The notes under the pieces are model-generated. The model saw nothing but the letters and a program-made list of their open reading frames with translations. It did not search any database and had not been told where the DNA came from. A stretch of 64,000 nt of DNA. Source: Purshia tridentata. Lineage: Eukaryota; Streptophyta; Magnoliopsida; Rosales; Rosaceae. The DNA is taken from positions 16,869-80,868 of the forward strand of contig QANT01000886.1 in NCBI GenBank assembly GCA_003254885.1, written 5' to 3'. Positions 12,508-25,019 of this stretch are shown one piece after another; position 1 is the stretch's first letter, and each line of letters opens with the position of its first letter. Both the position numbers and the translations under genes were made by a program.

Positions 12508-13710
12508 ATGTTTCCTTGTAACAGCAACAGTAATTACCAGCCTTTTCCATCTACTTACTATGATGATGAAAACCCATACTCATCTCATCATCAGTACAAC
12601 AACTACGCATACCCATCTTTACTTGAAGATGATGGAGTCATTCTGAGTTACTTGCTATCGCAGCAGCAGCAGGAACACCTCTTGCTTAATGCGCCAAGTG
12701 GTACTACTTCTACTTGTCAAGCTCAAATTAGCGTTGTGGCTTCAAACCAAGATCTGCAACCGTTAATGGATACTCATGCCTACAAAACTAGTAATAATAT
12801 GAGTACTAATATTGATAATGGAGGTGATGCTTCGACAAAGGCAGCAGAGGTTCCAGCTCGAAAAAGAAGGACCGGGAAAAAGGACCGGCACAGCAAGATC
12901 TGCACCGCTCAGGGCCCACGCGACCGAAGAATGAGGCTGTCTCTTCCAATTGCCCGCAACTTCTTTGATCTTCAAGAAATGTTGGGGTTTGACAAAGCAA
13001 GCAAAACCATTGAATGGTTATTCACAAAGTCCAAGACTGCTATCACGGAGCTCAAACAACACTTGTCACAGGGACTGGCTCAAAGTAGCAGCTCCAATAA
13101 GACTATTGCTACTAGAACTACTGCAAATGCAAAGCCTAATAATTCCTTTACTACTTCCACAGAGAGTAGTGAAGTGGTATCAAATGTTTCGAAGAAGAAG
13201 ATGATGGTGATGAGGAAGTTTTGTACGGTTGCAAAGGAATCGAGGGCAGAGGCCAGAGCAAGGGCGAGGGAGAGAACGAAAGAGAAAATGAGGATCAGAT
13301 CATCATCAATATCATCAGGTGGTGGCTGCTTTGATGATCACCATCCTCATCAAGTAAACCCTAATCATTTCTGCACTACCCAACAAATGACTAATTGTGC
13401 TGAAAACCACACCAGAAGTCATCAATTGTTTGGGGCAAATTCTGAGGAAGAGGAGGAGGAGGATGAGTTTCCAGGTTTTCATGGGAATTTGGGCATCAAC
13501 AATTCCAAGATGCAGTCTACTTCAATTCTCCCCTACACTACTAGTAATAATTCAAATGCGCTACAACTAAACCCTAGTTCAATTCTCATAAACCCTAATT
13601 CAAGTTTCTTGAACACTGATAGTGCTCAAGACCAAAATGCCATGTCAGTACTAGTTCACTCTTCTTGCCCTCCTATATATTGCTGCAGCAGCCAACAAAA
13701 TTCACGGTAA
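12508..13710 (+). CDS. TCP12/TCP18: CYC/TB1-class TCP transcription factor (BRANCHED-like)
   Basis: The ATG at 12508 gives a 400-residue protein. The frame stays open upstream to 12442, but only a TTG could start there, and MFP at the N terminus is what branching TCPs usually show. Residues about 123-181 are the TCP bHLH-like DNA-binding domain ([18 protein letters not shown], then the helix-loop-helix with [11 protein letters not shown] and ASKTIEWLF). Residues about 242-260 are the Arg-rich R domain ([18 protein letters not shown]), found in CYC/TB1-clade members. Stretches rich in Asn, Ser, His and Gln flank the domains, and an acidic run follows. Such factors act in the nucleus to repress axillary-bud outgrowth. 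Nearby CLE and CRWN3 genes favour the TCP12 (BRC2) neighbourhood, but TCP18/BRC1 is not excluded. The last codon, CGG, overlaps a GT that could be a splice donor (13707), so a short 3' exon is possible. Confidence 0.92.
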   Translation: MFPCNSNSNYQPFPSTYYDDENPYSSHHQYNNYAYPSLLEDDGVILSYLLSQQQQEHLLLNAPSGTTSTCQAQISVVASNQDLQPLMDTHAYKTSNNMSTNIDNGGDASTKAAEVPARKRRTGKKDRHSKICTAQGPRDRRMRLSLPIARNFFDLQEMLGFDKASKTIEWLFTKSKTAITELKQHLSQGLAQSSSSNKTIATRTTANAKPNNSFTTSTESSEVVSNVSKKKMMVMRKFCTVAKESRAEARARARERTKEKMRIRSSSISSGGGCFDDHHPHQVNPNHFCTTQQMTNCAENHTRSHQLFGANSEEEEEEDEFPGFHGNLGINNSKMQSTSILPYTTSNNSNALQLNPSSILINPNSSFLNTDSAQDQNAMSVLVHSSCPPIYCCSSQQNSR

Positions 13711-13800
13711 TTTGTGTATTCCAAGTGGGTAACTTAATTTCTTTGCAAGTGCATGAACTACAAACATGTTTAATTTCAGCGAGGAGTCCTAGCTAGCTAG

Positions 13801-13856
13801 TGTGTCTTCAACTTTTATTTTTTTTGGGAACAGAGTTGTGTCTTCAACTTTTATTT
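13801..13856 (-). mobile_element. Poly(A) micro-insertion with perfect 20-bp repeats
   Basis: The 20-mer at 13801-13820 is repeated exactly at 13837-13856. The 16 bp between read on the minus strand as ACTCTGTTCCC followed by A5; with the T's shared by the repeat the A run is longer. A long perfect target duplication and a tiny insert with a poly(A) end fit a recent, extremely 5'-truncated retroposition just downstream of the TCP stop. Confidence 0.6.
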
Positions 13857-14390
13857 GAATGAATTGTTGGCAAATTTAATTTGAAGATATATGTTGATGA
13901 ATTACTTTCTTAAATTTATAAAATTGGGTGCTATATATGTATATATAAAGTACTGTCAAGTATATATATATAATCAAATTCATAATTGCATAATTAAGTA
14001 TCCATAATATATTCTCATGAATTAATGTTTCCACATTAAACAATTAGTTTTCATAAACAAGCCCGACTTAATTCATATTGAGCTAAATCAGTAGCAAAGT
14101 TGTACAGAAAGGACAAATGAAAATCGAGAAAGCGCCGGCTACAAGGAAGCATGCAGTAAATAAGTATATATATGGTAGCAATTAATTAATACATAATGTT
14201 CATTCACAATTTATACACAATTTCCAAGTCACTGGCATATAATGTTGTAAGAATTTAGTTTTCTTCTAACATGAACAAAAAAAAAGTATTAAAAATTATA
14301 TATGTATATATATAGACACACATGCATACATATCACATATGCATATTTTAGATTATTCTTTTGCAACACTGGATCTCTGTTCTTGTGCAG

Positions 14391-14424
14391 GTTTGAATGG
14401 CGGCAAGCCTGCAGAAATAATTAG
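14391..14424 (+). other. Candidate terminal coding exon of the TCP gene
   Basis: A good acceptor (ttcttgtgcag) precedes 14391. Joining it to the donor at 13707 (TCACG/GTAATT) restores the CGG codon, adds FEWRQACRNN and then reaches TAG at 14422-14424. The intron would be 684 bp. CYC/TB1-clade genes often carry an intron close to the stop codon. A cDNA is needed to choose between this and the unspliced stop at 13710. Confidence 0.35.
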
Positions 14425-17400
14425 CAAACATCAAAATATGCTATAGATACAGTCATGATGATATATGGAGATCCAAAACCGCAAGCTAGCTAGCCTTCTT
14501 GGTGAGAATTACATGCATGACATGTTGATGAGTGCTGGGCTTAATTAATGGATGGACTCCATACCATGCTCTTCCTCATAGGCTACAGATGGAAAGCACC
14601 ACATGCACTCCAGGTAGGGAAAACAACTTGATATTATATCATTCATCTCTTCTGATACCTAGGTTCCATTTTTCGACAACCTAGGTTGAAATTTATATAT
14701 GTAAAAGAAATAATGTGCACAATAGGTGAGAGTGTGAAAGTGTATCTCAATTCTCAACTACTCATTTGATTTAAAGAAATTTGAGAAATTTGATCGACCT
14801 CATTTATGGACACTTATAGAGGAACACTATATATATATATACACATGTACATCTCTATGCATATAGGTATTGAATATTAGTAATTAATTAGTTAAATACT
14901 TGCAAAAGTGCGTAAGATTGAATAAGATGTGCATCTTAACCAATCATGTAGAATATAGCAGCTGACATCTATATATATGTGCATCAAGAAAACAAAAATA
15001 AGACTGACATGCACATCACATGCATGTGTATATAATTAAATATATCCATGTACATGTAAACCATTTATCTTTCAATTAACTAGCTAGTTTGAATAAATAT
15101 CTTAGAGTCGATGGAGAATATATATATATATATATATATATATCAACTGTTGATGGAGGACGGTCATATCATATACTGATGGATATTTGTGGAAAGAAAT
15201 ATCTAAAGATTTTACTTGAAAATTCCTAATTGGCTGCAATATATATGTGTGCTTGAGCTGAACACTCATCAGCTGCAACTATCACCAAGACAACTAATAT
15301 ATATATATATATATCGATCCTTTGGTTGGATGTTCAATTATTTATATATAGTACCATTAACACTATAAATTGAAATGAACCCACTCATTTTGTTGATGCC
15401 CAACTTCCTCGTCTTGTTTGCTATATTAAAAAGGGCATTGCATGTGTATTCTCTGAAAAGGGTTAAATGCCACCCATATATTTGTTTTGTTTGTGCATGT
15501 TTTGCAGCTTTTTCTATAATGGTTGTCTTATCCATCTTAATTCTTACCTTTTCTTAATTATGATGACATATTTCGATATCCATTACAACTCTACATCTTT
15601 CAGGCCACAACTGGTGTCTAGGTTTGGATTCGATAGGTTAACTTACAAATTTAAAATCTAATTTCTAAACTTTTGTTTAAGTTACAGGAAGAATATGAAT
15701 TAGTTATGAGAGAAACTCTTCACAAAATGGTGGAATATCAACCCCTTATTACAAACTCATATTTTTCCTTCAACTTGGACAACATTAATTAATTACCCTT
15801 CATTTCTTCCTTCAATATAAATTAATTCTAGTGAGTTAAAGTATTGCAAGTCGCAGGTTTTGAATTGTAGTTGCAAAGTGGTCTTTTTGATATCTATTCT
15901 GTGAGCCAAATAATGCTGTTTTCACGCTTCAACTTGTCAAATATGCTTAATAAGCTATATCAGCATGTAACCAGGATTTATACATAAATATATGCTATAT
16001 ATACATAAATGCTTACTAGCTATAGCTTTGCAATATATAACATAAATGGGGGTACCGGGTGTAGGACAAATGGGCCCTTGCTCCAGTTCAGCCCCAGTTT
16101 GAAAAAAAAGAAGCAAGAAACAACCTCCAAATGAGGGAATCAAACACAGAAATTTCCATCCCAGTCTTTAATGTGATTAGAAGTTATTTTGTGCTTCCAT
16201 CTATCTTTTCCCCTATTCCTTTTTTATGCTGTGAACTATTCACTATTAATTATCTGTCCAGAAAATTCATCAAATTTTCTGACTCAGATATCATATATAT
16301 TTATTTCTTTGTGCGTTTCATCTTGGCATATTGAATGTTTTACCCAAAGCCAGAATTATTTATTTCAACGACAGGACTTGATCTTCGACCACCTACGTCC
16401 ATATATATAATGTTTGTAACTTGGCTGTTGGCACTATTACTACTAGGGGTTGGGTAGTTGACTACTTTTTCATTCGATCACTCTTTCAATTCATGCGCAC
16501 TATTTTTCAGACCCCGCCAAAAACAACAGAAATCAATGACAAATGGAAGCCAATAATAATGCAGCAAAAACACAATCCAAGAGTAATGGAGTTAACTCTA
16601 GTCTAACCAACACCATCCATATCATAACATGTGAATTAATAACACCTCAACACACAGCTGCTTTATTATCATATTAAAAAGTTTTTCATAATTAAAATAT
16701 ATATGTGTGTGAGCAAAAAGAGTGACTCTAAATTCATAACAATTTCTGATGCGAAATAAAATGAGATTGGAAAGTATCATACCGGCCTAAGAAATGCCAC
16801 TGATCATTTTTACTGCCTATAAGAAGCGTCAGACGAATAAGGGGAACTAACTCATCCAGAAAAAAGAATAGAAAGAAAAAATAAATAAATAAATAAACTC
16901 GCTATATATTATTAATTTATTACCCAGTTTCTTCGTAGAAACGTACTTGTACGTCTGCTTTTTCTTCTTCTTTTCTCGTTTAATATATAGAGCAAGAACA
17001 GTAGCTATAACAAATTAAAAGGTATATATAAAACAATATAGCCATAGCCAATTCAAGGAGCATTTAGCCTTCATCTACCTTATGGTGTACCAAAAACTTA
17101 TAAAAAAACAGAGTGATCGAGGAAGATTAGGTTCTGGTACTCACCTACAACGCCTGCAGTCATGATCTCTTTGACCCTTTAACACAAGGTGAAGGCGATT
17201 CCTCCGTCTCCCAAATCAAGCAAAAGCCATAACCGCAACCCCACATTAAGTTACGAAGGAACCCCCCACAAGAAAACAAATCATGAGCATAGTGAGAGAG
17301 ACTGTTCAGAAGGTGTATACCATGCAGCTACACTGCAGCTCTGTGAAGCTACACACACTTTAAAGTCATCATAAACCCGTAAAAGAGACATGAATATGAA

Positions 17401-19221
17401 AGAGAGCCCAAAAGGTGGGTTTTTACTAACAGAGAGCTGCGACTCCTGTCTCACTTTTTTGTGTGTACGTACGTTTTGAATTTAAGGGCATCATATATAT
17501 ATATATATATATATCTTTATTTCTGTATGGTTGTTTGCTATGTTGGATTGGATTTGCTGTTTAGATTGAGTTGCGTGATTTTATGGCAGTATTTGGTGAG
17601 GTTTAGGCCCAATCTAGCTAGTAATAGCTAGGTCTAGGTTGTACGTACCAAAGTTGTTGTAATTGAAACAGTGTCCCTGACTTCCTAATTCACACTACCT
17701 AGCTTCACAGTGACACAGTGGATAGTTATATATATATATATATATAAAGAGGGAAAATCAAATTAAACTTGAAAAGAAGTGAAAGTATCCGAACAGGGCA
17801 CAAGATATCTCTGGGGGTACACACTACCCATTACACACAGTGACAGTTATATACATAATTAATTATGAGGGAGGTTGAGAATTTAAGCCTACTTGTTTCT
17901 TCACTCACACTCTGCAGCAGTGCAGTCACTGTTGTACTGCTGCTACGGCACCAACCATGATTGTGTTTACTCACTTTGTGCCTTTATGCAATGCGATTTA
18001 AATTCTTACGGCCTCGTGAATAGTACTGTACAGTACCTTTCTTCATGTAACCAAAGCCACGACTAAAGTCATTTACTTTTATACAACGATTCCCATCACA
18101 AACAACTGCCGCTTATATCAATCTGTATATGTAATTTGATTGATGGCCGGTTAATTCAATTAGCATCACTGTATAAGTTAAATAAACTTACTCTCGAGTC
18201 TGGACAATGATAATCAGTTTTCAAGAGGAACCACTCTCTTTCTCTGTTTGTATTATGTCTATGCATGTTTCAAACAAGGGAGGGACAAGCCTGAGCCTGA
18301 CTCTGTTATCATATATATATATATATGTATGTATCTCCGTTGGAGGACTTTGTGTCTCATGCATGCACAAACCCAACAGTTTATGAAGAAAACTGCTGCA
18401 CTTTTTACGTCAAAAGTAGACACTGACACAATTAAATTTTGAACACGGGACACAATCTTTAGGCTAATAGTATTGCTAATTGTCGATGCATTTCTATTAA
18501 TACAAGTAATGTGACTCACTTGTACATGTATAACCCACCTTTTTCAAATTCAGTGATCGATGTTATTTATTTCATAAATGTAGTCCTGCAATGTCAGTTT
18601 AAAAATTCTACAAAATACAGTTTCAAATTCAAAAATGGTAATATGTATAACCTTTTCCCTATAGAAGATAAAAGGTTAATATAATTTCAAGTTTCAACCT
18701 TTCCCTCATGAGCTCATTTATTGCCATCTTGAAGCTTTGAGGATTTTTTCAATTTGACTCGGTTGTATATTAATTGGACATTTGTTAAAATGAAACGAAA
18801 ACTTTGAGCTGCTTCAGCAAACAAGGAAGCTGTCTTTTTCCACATTCACAAATACAAGACTAATCATCAATAGGCATTCAATGACAAATAGAAGCTTCAG
18901 CACACTGCATCGGAGAAAAGATAGAAATGTTTCATTTCATTATTTAAAATACGATGATATACAACACCAGATACACACACTCTTACCAAAAACACACACA
19001 CACGCACACACACACACTGTATTTAAACCGAGCCAAATCTGCGTAGAGTAGTATAACTAAACAGGACATGTATATTATATACATGCTCCACTAGGCTATA
19101 TCAATCAGGAAAAACCCAAAATGCAATCCACATCTGATGAATTGAGCCAACCATACGAAGAACTGTGATTTTCCGTTCCTTGTGCCTGGAACCATATCAT
19201 TCACATCCAGTGTTCTACAAA
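14425..19221. other. Intergenic region between TCP and splicing-factor genes
   Basis: About 4.8 kb of AT-rich DNA with several (AT)n runs, repeated GCTAGC/TATATA motifs and an AC-rich run near 18993-19015. I see no open frame with protein-like text. The part from about 18900 to 19221 is the probable 3' UTR of the minus-strand splicing-factor gene. Confidence 0.5.
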
Positions 19222-22164
19222 CTAGAAACGTCTCACTGTGACTGACGTTCCATTGTTACTGTTTGAAGAAACAGCATTCTGTGACCATGATGATGGCTTG
19301 AATCCGCCTGCAAGCAAGTTAGATGCTGCAGCAGCACTTATCTTCCTTCTCTTAGATTGTAGTTCTGAACCTTTCTTATTGGACATAGAAGTCCTAGATG
19401 ACCCAGGAAAAATGGAGGCAGCTTGGATCAAAGCTCGCCTATCCTTCCTACTTTTGTCAAACTTGGAAGAAAACTTCACACGTGATGCAGCAGCAGCGTC
19501 CTCTTCTGCCACTGGAAGCAGTCGTAAGCCGAGACCCATTTTCCTTGAAGCAGCCTCTTCTTCAGCAACTCTTTTCTTTTGAGACTAAAATCAAAAGAAA
19601 ATAAATGAGGAAACTCTTCATCTCATACCAAATTCAACACTCAACGTCAGTTAATTCTTTACTAAGAGGTAGAAAGAGATGTAAGAAGAGAAAATAAATC
19701 AGAGAGAGAAATTGTTTGTATTTTGATCCTAATAGTCAGCTTTTCCCCAAACATAAATACTTCCAAAGAAAATATGGGCAGGCAAGAGTGAAAATTCTAA
19801 TTATTTCTCCATTTATTCATCAATACTCTCTCCTGTTACCCAAACCAAAAGGCAGAAATAAAATTAAAAACTTTTCTTTTCTATAGACATGAACCAACAT
19901 GCTGTGTGAAAAGGAAAACACAAAAGTGAAGAACTAAATATGATCTCAGTGACATACTCTAAGTTTGGCCCTCAGGGACTTGTTGAGGGCATAGTCATCT
20001 GAATGCCTGGCATCAGAAATTCTCTGTAGGCGGACTAGCACTGGCTCAGCTTCTTTCTTCTTTTGCAAATCCTCTTCTTGGTGTTCAAGACGATAAAATG
20101 GATCTGCGAGCTTACCTCTTTCTGCAGAACAAAGTATCAACTTTAAAAAGTGAAGAGAAAAAACACGAAAATAATGCAACAAGTGTTCCAACATCACATG
20201 AGACATGATCGAGCCTTTTGCTCTCACATCAGACAATAACAAAAGGCAGTCAAAGGACTCTGTTCATTTCGTCCTTTTTTCCCCTTCTTTTGTTGAGTGC
20301 AAGTTAAATAATTAGTGAACAATAAGCCCAACCTACTTCAGCAAGGCATTATAAAATATAAAAAAATACCCATATTTTCATCTACTTCAAAACCAACCTT
20401 CATCTGCAGGAAGTGCAAAGGTCTCTGCATCCTCAACGTCAAACTCTTCATTCTTTTGTGTGGCCCCACTGATAATCACATACAGACAATTCTTTGGATC
20501 TGTCTGAATAACAATCTCCTGTTTGCAGCATGCAGCCTTCATGGTAAAGCTCCATATCTGAAGGCAAAAAGACCTTAATTATTAAGAAATATATTAATTA
20601 ACACATAAAAAACTAATTCAAAAGGTGCATTTTCTACCAGTTTAGGTCAAGATATATATAGAGCAACTTTAATTCCCAATGGAAAATCCAGAAGCATCAG
20701 TATCAGTTGGAAAATATACCTTTGTAGAGTAGTAATTTCCCACTTGCTTTTTTTCTGCATTGAACCGAACACCCTTTCCAATCATAGAATTGCACCCACC
20801 ACACCATATGTTGAAGGGCATCTCAAACCTGAATGCAAGATAATCATCTTGTCAGAATTTTTCTATATTTTTCTACTTACAACAGGAAGTATATAAGGTT
20901 GCCAAGATTTTAGTAAAATTTCCAATTTTTACGCCCAATTTTCCCCAATAAAATTCAACCTGGTTTGCAAGCAAAACCACATAACTGCAAAGGCTTACAC
21001 AGCCACAGATTTTACAGGGATGTGTATCTTGGTACATTGACAAAAAGTGAAACAGTGACCATCACACAAGAAGAATTATTTATGAAAGGATGCTCCCAAA
21101 ATAAATAAATTCTTACAGAAAATACAATACTCACAAACAAAAAAAAAAAGTATAAAAATTAATTCCTATGTATATTGTTCAGTAAAACTAAGTTCGCCCC
21201 TGTTGAATCTAATGCTTACTAGAGCCTTAACTCAGAAAATAACATAAATCCAATCACTTACTGACCCAAAACAAGAACTACTAGATAACATAAAGGGAAA
21301 AAAGATGCTATTGCTTCTTACTCTTAATCTCACAAACGGTCTCACACAGGAATCTTGTCACTAGGCAAGGTTTTAGTTAGCTACAACAGTTGTTAAAATA
21401 AAGAAGAGAAAACGAGATCTCACCTCCCATTATTGAAGATTACATGGGTCTCACTCATTAAAACTTTCAATTGTTAAAGAAGGAAAAAGAAAAAGAGAAA
21501 AACTATGCTTCTTGAAACACATTTGGACTATCAAACACCTAACAAATAAGAGCCTGAATTGTTACCTTATAATCAAAATCCCCTGGTCCAATTTTCTTGC
21601 TCTCTCCCTCAAAGCGTGTTGACCATGGAACTTGTTCAAAGAACCCTGAACAGAATACCAACATGAAAATTCATATGCAAATCCACCATAATATATTCTA
21701 ACAACATTGAAGAGCAAGGGTACAATGCAAGTATACCTGATTTGGGGTCCATTCTGGAGGATAATAGAAGTTGTCTGCTCTAGCAGCTGCAAGTGAAGAC
21801 TGCAGAATTCGAAACAAAGCAAGTCAACAGATTGAACAAATTAATGAATATAATCATATAACCCACATAAAAAAGATTATGAAAGTGCAAATATAAAAGT
21901 TTCATCTGAAGCCCAACCCAACGACCAAATATTTAACAGATGTTCCATACGAAACATGAATGATCACACAAAAAAAAAAAAAAACCAGAAACTTTGCTTG
22001 ACTTCTTGTGAAGAACCATAAGTTTAATTGTATAAATAAAAAAGCAAAATAACATCACCACAAAATCCTTTAGGGCTAAATGGATGACCTAAAATAGATT
22101 AGCATGAACAATTAAGCATAATTCCTAAGAGTTTTTAGAGAAAGAGATGATCCTAGCATACCAT
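19222..22164 (-). CDS. CCDC130/YJU2B: YJU2/CWC16-family splicing factor (CCDC130-like)
   Basis: Seven exons join in frame: 22162-22164, 21737-21799, 21566-21645, 20720-20828, 20398-20557, 19958-20121 and 19222-19584, giving 313 residues. Exon 1 contributes only the ATG; the next exon continues SSLAAARADNFYYPPEW, the family's hallmark N terminus, which fixes the start. CGGC (58-61) and the CC pair (95-96) with a later Cys are the probable zinc ligands of the CWC16 fold. KFHGQHALRERARK and the FEMPFNIWC segment are also typical. The C-terminal third is basic and Ala/Ser rich, with a KRRK patch suggesting nuclear import. Relatives (Yju2/CCDC94) act in the catalytic spliceosome; CCDC130 members are less well studied. 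Probable Arabidopsis counterpart: At1g25682. Confidence 0.93.
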
Positions 22165-24018
22165 TTTCGATTTCTTGAATTATTCGGTCTCCGCAGTGTT
22201 CCTGATTGATCAATCACTCGGTTCCATTCGATCGTTCTATTTCACCTTTGGTTTACTCTTTCGTTCTTTCCGTGTTTCTATTGGACAACGACACGACGCC
22301 GTCTTTGACTTCATGATTTTTCGGGCGGGCCCTGGCCTTTTATTCGTACACGAATGGGCCGACTATGAAGTCGGTGGGTGATTTTCTGATCCAAAAGGAA
22401 AGGAAGTCGGGGGTAATTATTTGGGCTTCTAAAAACATAGGCCCAAAACAACCCACTCATTAATGATTTAATGCATGTGTGTCTTAGATTTAGCCTAAGT
22501 TTCAATTGGCCCACTACCAATTTCAATCGTATTTTACGATTGCAGCAACTTTGGTCTCTGACTTGTGTTGTGCGTTGCTCTTACAAGGCTTTAATATTTT
22601 TTTTTTTGTTTAATTATCCAAATCTCTTCTAATTAATTATATGTAATTTGAATGATCTTCCTCCAACCCATTCTTCACCCTGTAGCGTTGCTCTTACAAG
22701 GCTTTAATATTTTTTTTTTGGTTTAATTATCCAAATCTCTTCTAATTAATTATATGTAATTTGAATGATCTTCCTCCATCCCATTCTTCACCCTGTAACT
22801 AATTATTATAATTAGACTAAAAGTGTGACACACATATTAATTAGTTGGGCAGGGTAAATAAATTAACTCCATGATGATGAGCATACGAAAATATAAACAG
22901 TCAAAATCAATGAAAAGTTATCATAAAGATATGCTTTGTGTCTGTCAATCATGGCTTCACTTGATTTTAGATGTTATGTCTACAGTCTACTGTTTAAATC
23001 ATAAATTCACAAACGAAATGTTTCCATCCTCACAGTCATTTTTGCTGAGGATATAAAAATTCATATTGAGAATTCACTAAATTTTACTCATTAATCATTA
23101 TTAATTGACTTTGCATTGAATGTCTTAACTTTAATTAACATGCTATGAGAACAAAAAATAATACACACAATGACAACAAGTTTTTTTATTTTTATTTTTA
23201 TAGCATTTAGCATAAACATATACAAGTGTTTATAAGTTATAAAAGCGTTTTTAATGAAGTTTTTTTAAAAAACACCTAAAAGGTGATTTTATCAAGCAGT
23301 TCAAGTGTTTTTTCATACATCACTTAGAATTTTTATAAAAAAATTTATGTGTTTTTAATAATAGCGTTTATACTAAATAAAAACACTTTTAAAAAGCAGT
23401 GTCAAATGAGTCATTAAACTAATTAGCATTACATTTTTCACATCCACTTTTTCAAAGGTGATCCTACCTTGCTTTATCCGTAGATGATGTAGATTGCATA
23501 TTCCCCACTCTTTAGTTACTTCACTTACTTGCAAGTTGCAACCATAAATATTAATAGAGATATTAATATTAACATTAATTCTTCTACCTATGCATCAAGT
23601 ATATTCTAGAAATCAAATTGATGCATATTATATAATATTCAAACATAAATAATTCAAGGTTTGACAATCGATATTATAACTCTTTTTTATTCCTTTATTT
23701 CTAAGAAAGTTTAATTGGGAAAAGGGTCTACCGCCCTCTCTTTCTTTCATATATTAAAATTTAAAAGCAGAAACACAAGCATTAAGTTTAACTCACTAGC
23801 AATCTCCTCTAGCTCCCACACACGCACACACACATCTACACATATATATATATATATATATCTCATCTTAGCTTAGCTTGTAGAGCCTTAGATATATATA
23901 TTAGTACATTAAATCTGATCAAGGGGTGAAGTATAGTTGAACTTAATTCTGTGGATCGATCTGCGCTCCTCATTTAACTGCTCCATGCTTCTCCTTTATC
24001 TCCTCCTCCTCTTCCACC
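22165..24018. other. Intergenic region between splicing-factor and CLE genes
   Basis: This is the divergent promoter region of the splicing factor (-) and the CLE gene (+). It holds the 113-bp tandem duplication at 22572-22797 and a stretch at about 23160-23420 (agtgtttataag, aaaaacactttt, gcagtgtcaaatgagtc) resembling a decayed hAT-type MITE. An (AT)n run at 23842-23861 sits about 160 bp upstream of the CLE ATG. Confidence 0.5.
22572..22797. repeat. 113-bp tandem duplication (two copies)
   Basis: Copy 1 spans 22572-22684 and copy 2 spans 22685-22797. Both begin gcgttgctcttacaaggc and end near ttcttcaccctgtag. They differ at only a few positions, including a T-run change and an a/t change (ccaaccca against ccatccca). 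The near identity points to a recent duplication. It lies 0.4-0.6 kb upstream of the splicing-factor ATG. Confidence 0.92.
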
Positions 24019-24417
24019 ATGGCCTTGAGAATTCCTCACCACCTACTCCTTCTCAGCATTCTTTGCCTCTCCCTCCTCTTCTTGATCTTGTTTCATGAAT
24101 GCTACAACTCCAATAGCATCAATATTATTCACAACCAAATCATCAGCACTAATACCATAACCTCCTATTCATCATCAACGCTCTCTCATCGTCACCATCG
24201 TCGCCCTAATTTGATCATCAGCAGCAGCAGAAAAGTCTTAGCAAGCAAATTTGACTTCACCCCATTTCTACATCATCAACCAAAACCTTCATCGGATGAT
24301 CATCACATGCATGCACACCCAACCAAGCCAACAGCTGATGATCAGAATCAAATTGATCCGCGTTATGGTGTTGAAAAGCGCCGAGTCCCCACCGGTCCGA
24401 ACCCATTGCACCATTGA
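24019..24417 (+). CDS. CLE12/CLE13-like: CLE signalling peptide precursor (CLE9-13 type)
   Basis: The 132-residue precursor is intronless. Residues 1 to about 27 are a strongly hydrophobic signal peptide (LLLLSILCLSLLFLILF), followed by a poorly conserved Asn/Ser/His-rich spacer. The last 12 residues, RRVPTGPNPLHH (121-132), form the CLE dodecapeptide and end exactly at the stop. The FDFTPF motif (about 78-83) and the preceding YGVEKR also mark the CLE9-13 subgroup. The two central prolines are the usual hydroxylation/arabinosylation sites. The mature peptide would act in the apoplast on CLV1/BAM-type receptor kinases. Peptides ending GPNPLHH are linked in legumes to nodulation control and elsewhere to root or vascular signalling, so the exact role here is open. 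Thr at position 5 of the motif replaces the more common Ser. Confidence 0.93.
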   Translation: MALRIPHHLLLLSILCLSLLFLILFHECYNSNSINIIHNQIISTNTITSYSSSTLSHRHHRRPNLIISSSRKVLASKFDFTPFLHHQPKPSSDDHHMHAHPTKPTADDQNQIDPRYGVEKRRVPTGPNPLHH

Positions 24418-25019
24418 TCATCATCATCATCATCAAATTCTCAGGTGAAGTGATCGAATGAAAGAAAGAAAATACAAGATATTAATGTTGGTGGAGCTAG
24501 CTTTCATTATAATTTATAATTATAACCCATGATGTTTTTTCCACAACTCTTTTTATCTTTTTGGTTCAGAAAACCATGGTCCATAATTCAGATATATTGA
24601 TCCAAGACTGTCGTTAATTACTGTATGCATATTATGATACTGCGAGCTTACGTTTGATCTTTTGAGGTTTTGCAATGTACATGTATGGAGGTGGACTGGC
24701 CATGGTCCGGTCGAGTGTCGACACTATAATTATTTTCATAATGAAATGGAAGAATTAATTAATTATTATTATTATTTTTTGTTTCTTTAGGTTTACAGCC
24801 AGTAGGTGCATGATTACCGTGAGATATAATGAACGCTTTACGATTTTGGTGGTGAATTTTTAAAGTGATTGCAAAGAAGAAACATGAGTAAGTGGGACGG
24901 CACGGCACATTTTGATGTGAAGATATTTAGCTAGCTAGCAGCTCCACCATAATTATATAAATTTATTAATGGAGGTTGGTTAGTGTAAAAGCTTTTCTTT
25001 CTTTGAAGATTTGATTAAG

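Noticed and set aside
17140-17460. Possible microRNA hairpin near repeated gcagct/agctgc text
   Set aside because: Short complementary words exist, but I could not find a long, near-perfect stem or any known mature miRNA sequence.
21962-21984. Poly(A) run upstream of the splicing-factor coding exons as another micro-retroposon
   Set aside because: There is an A tract but no direct repeats around it.
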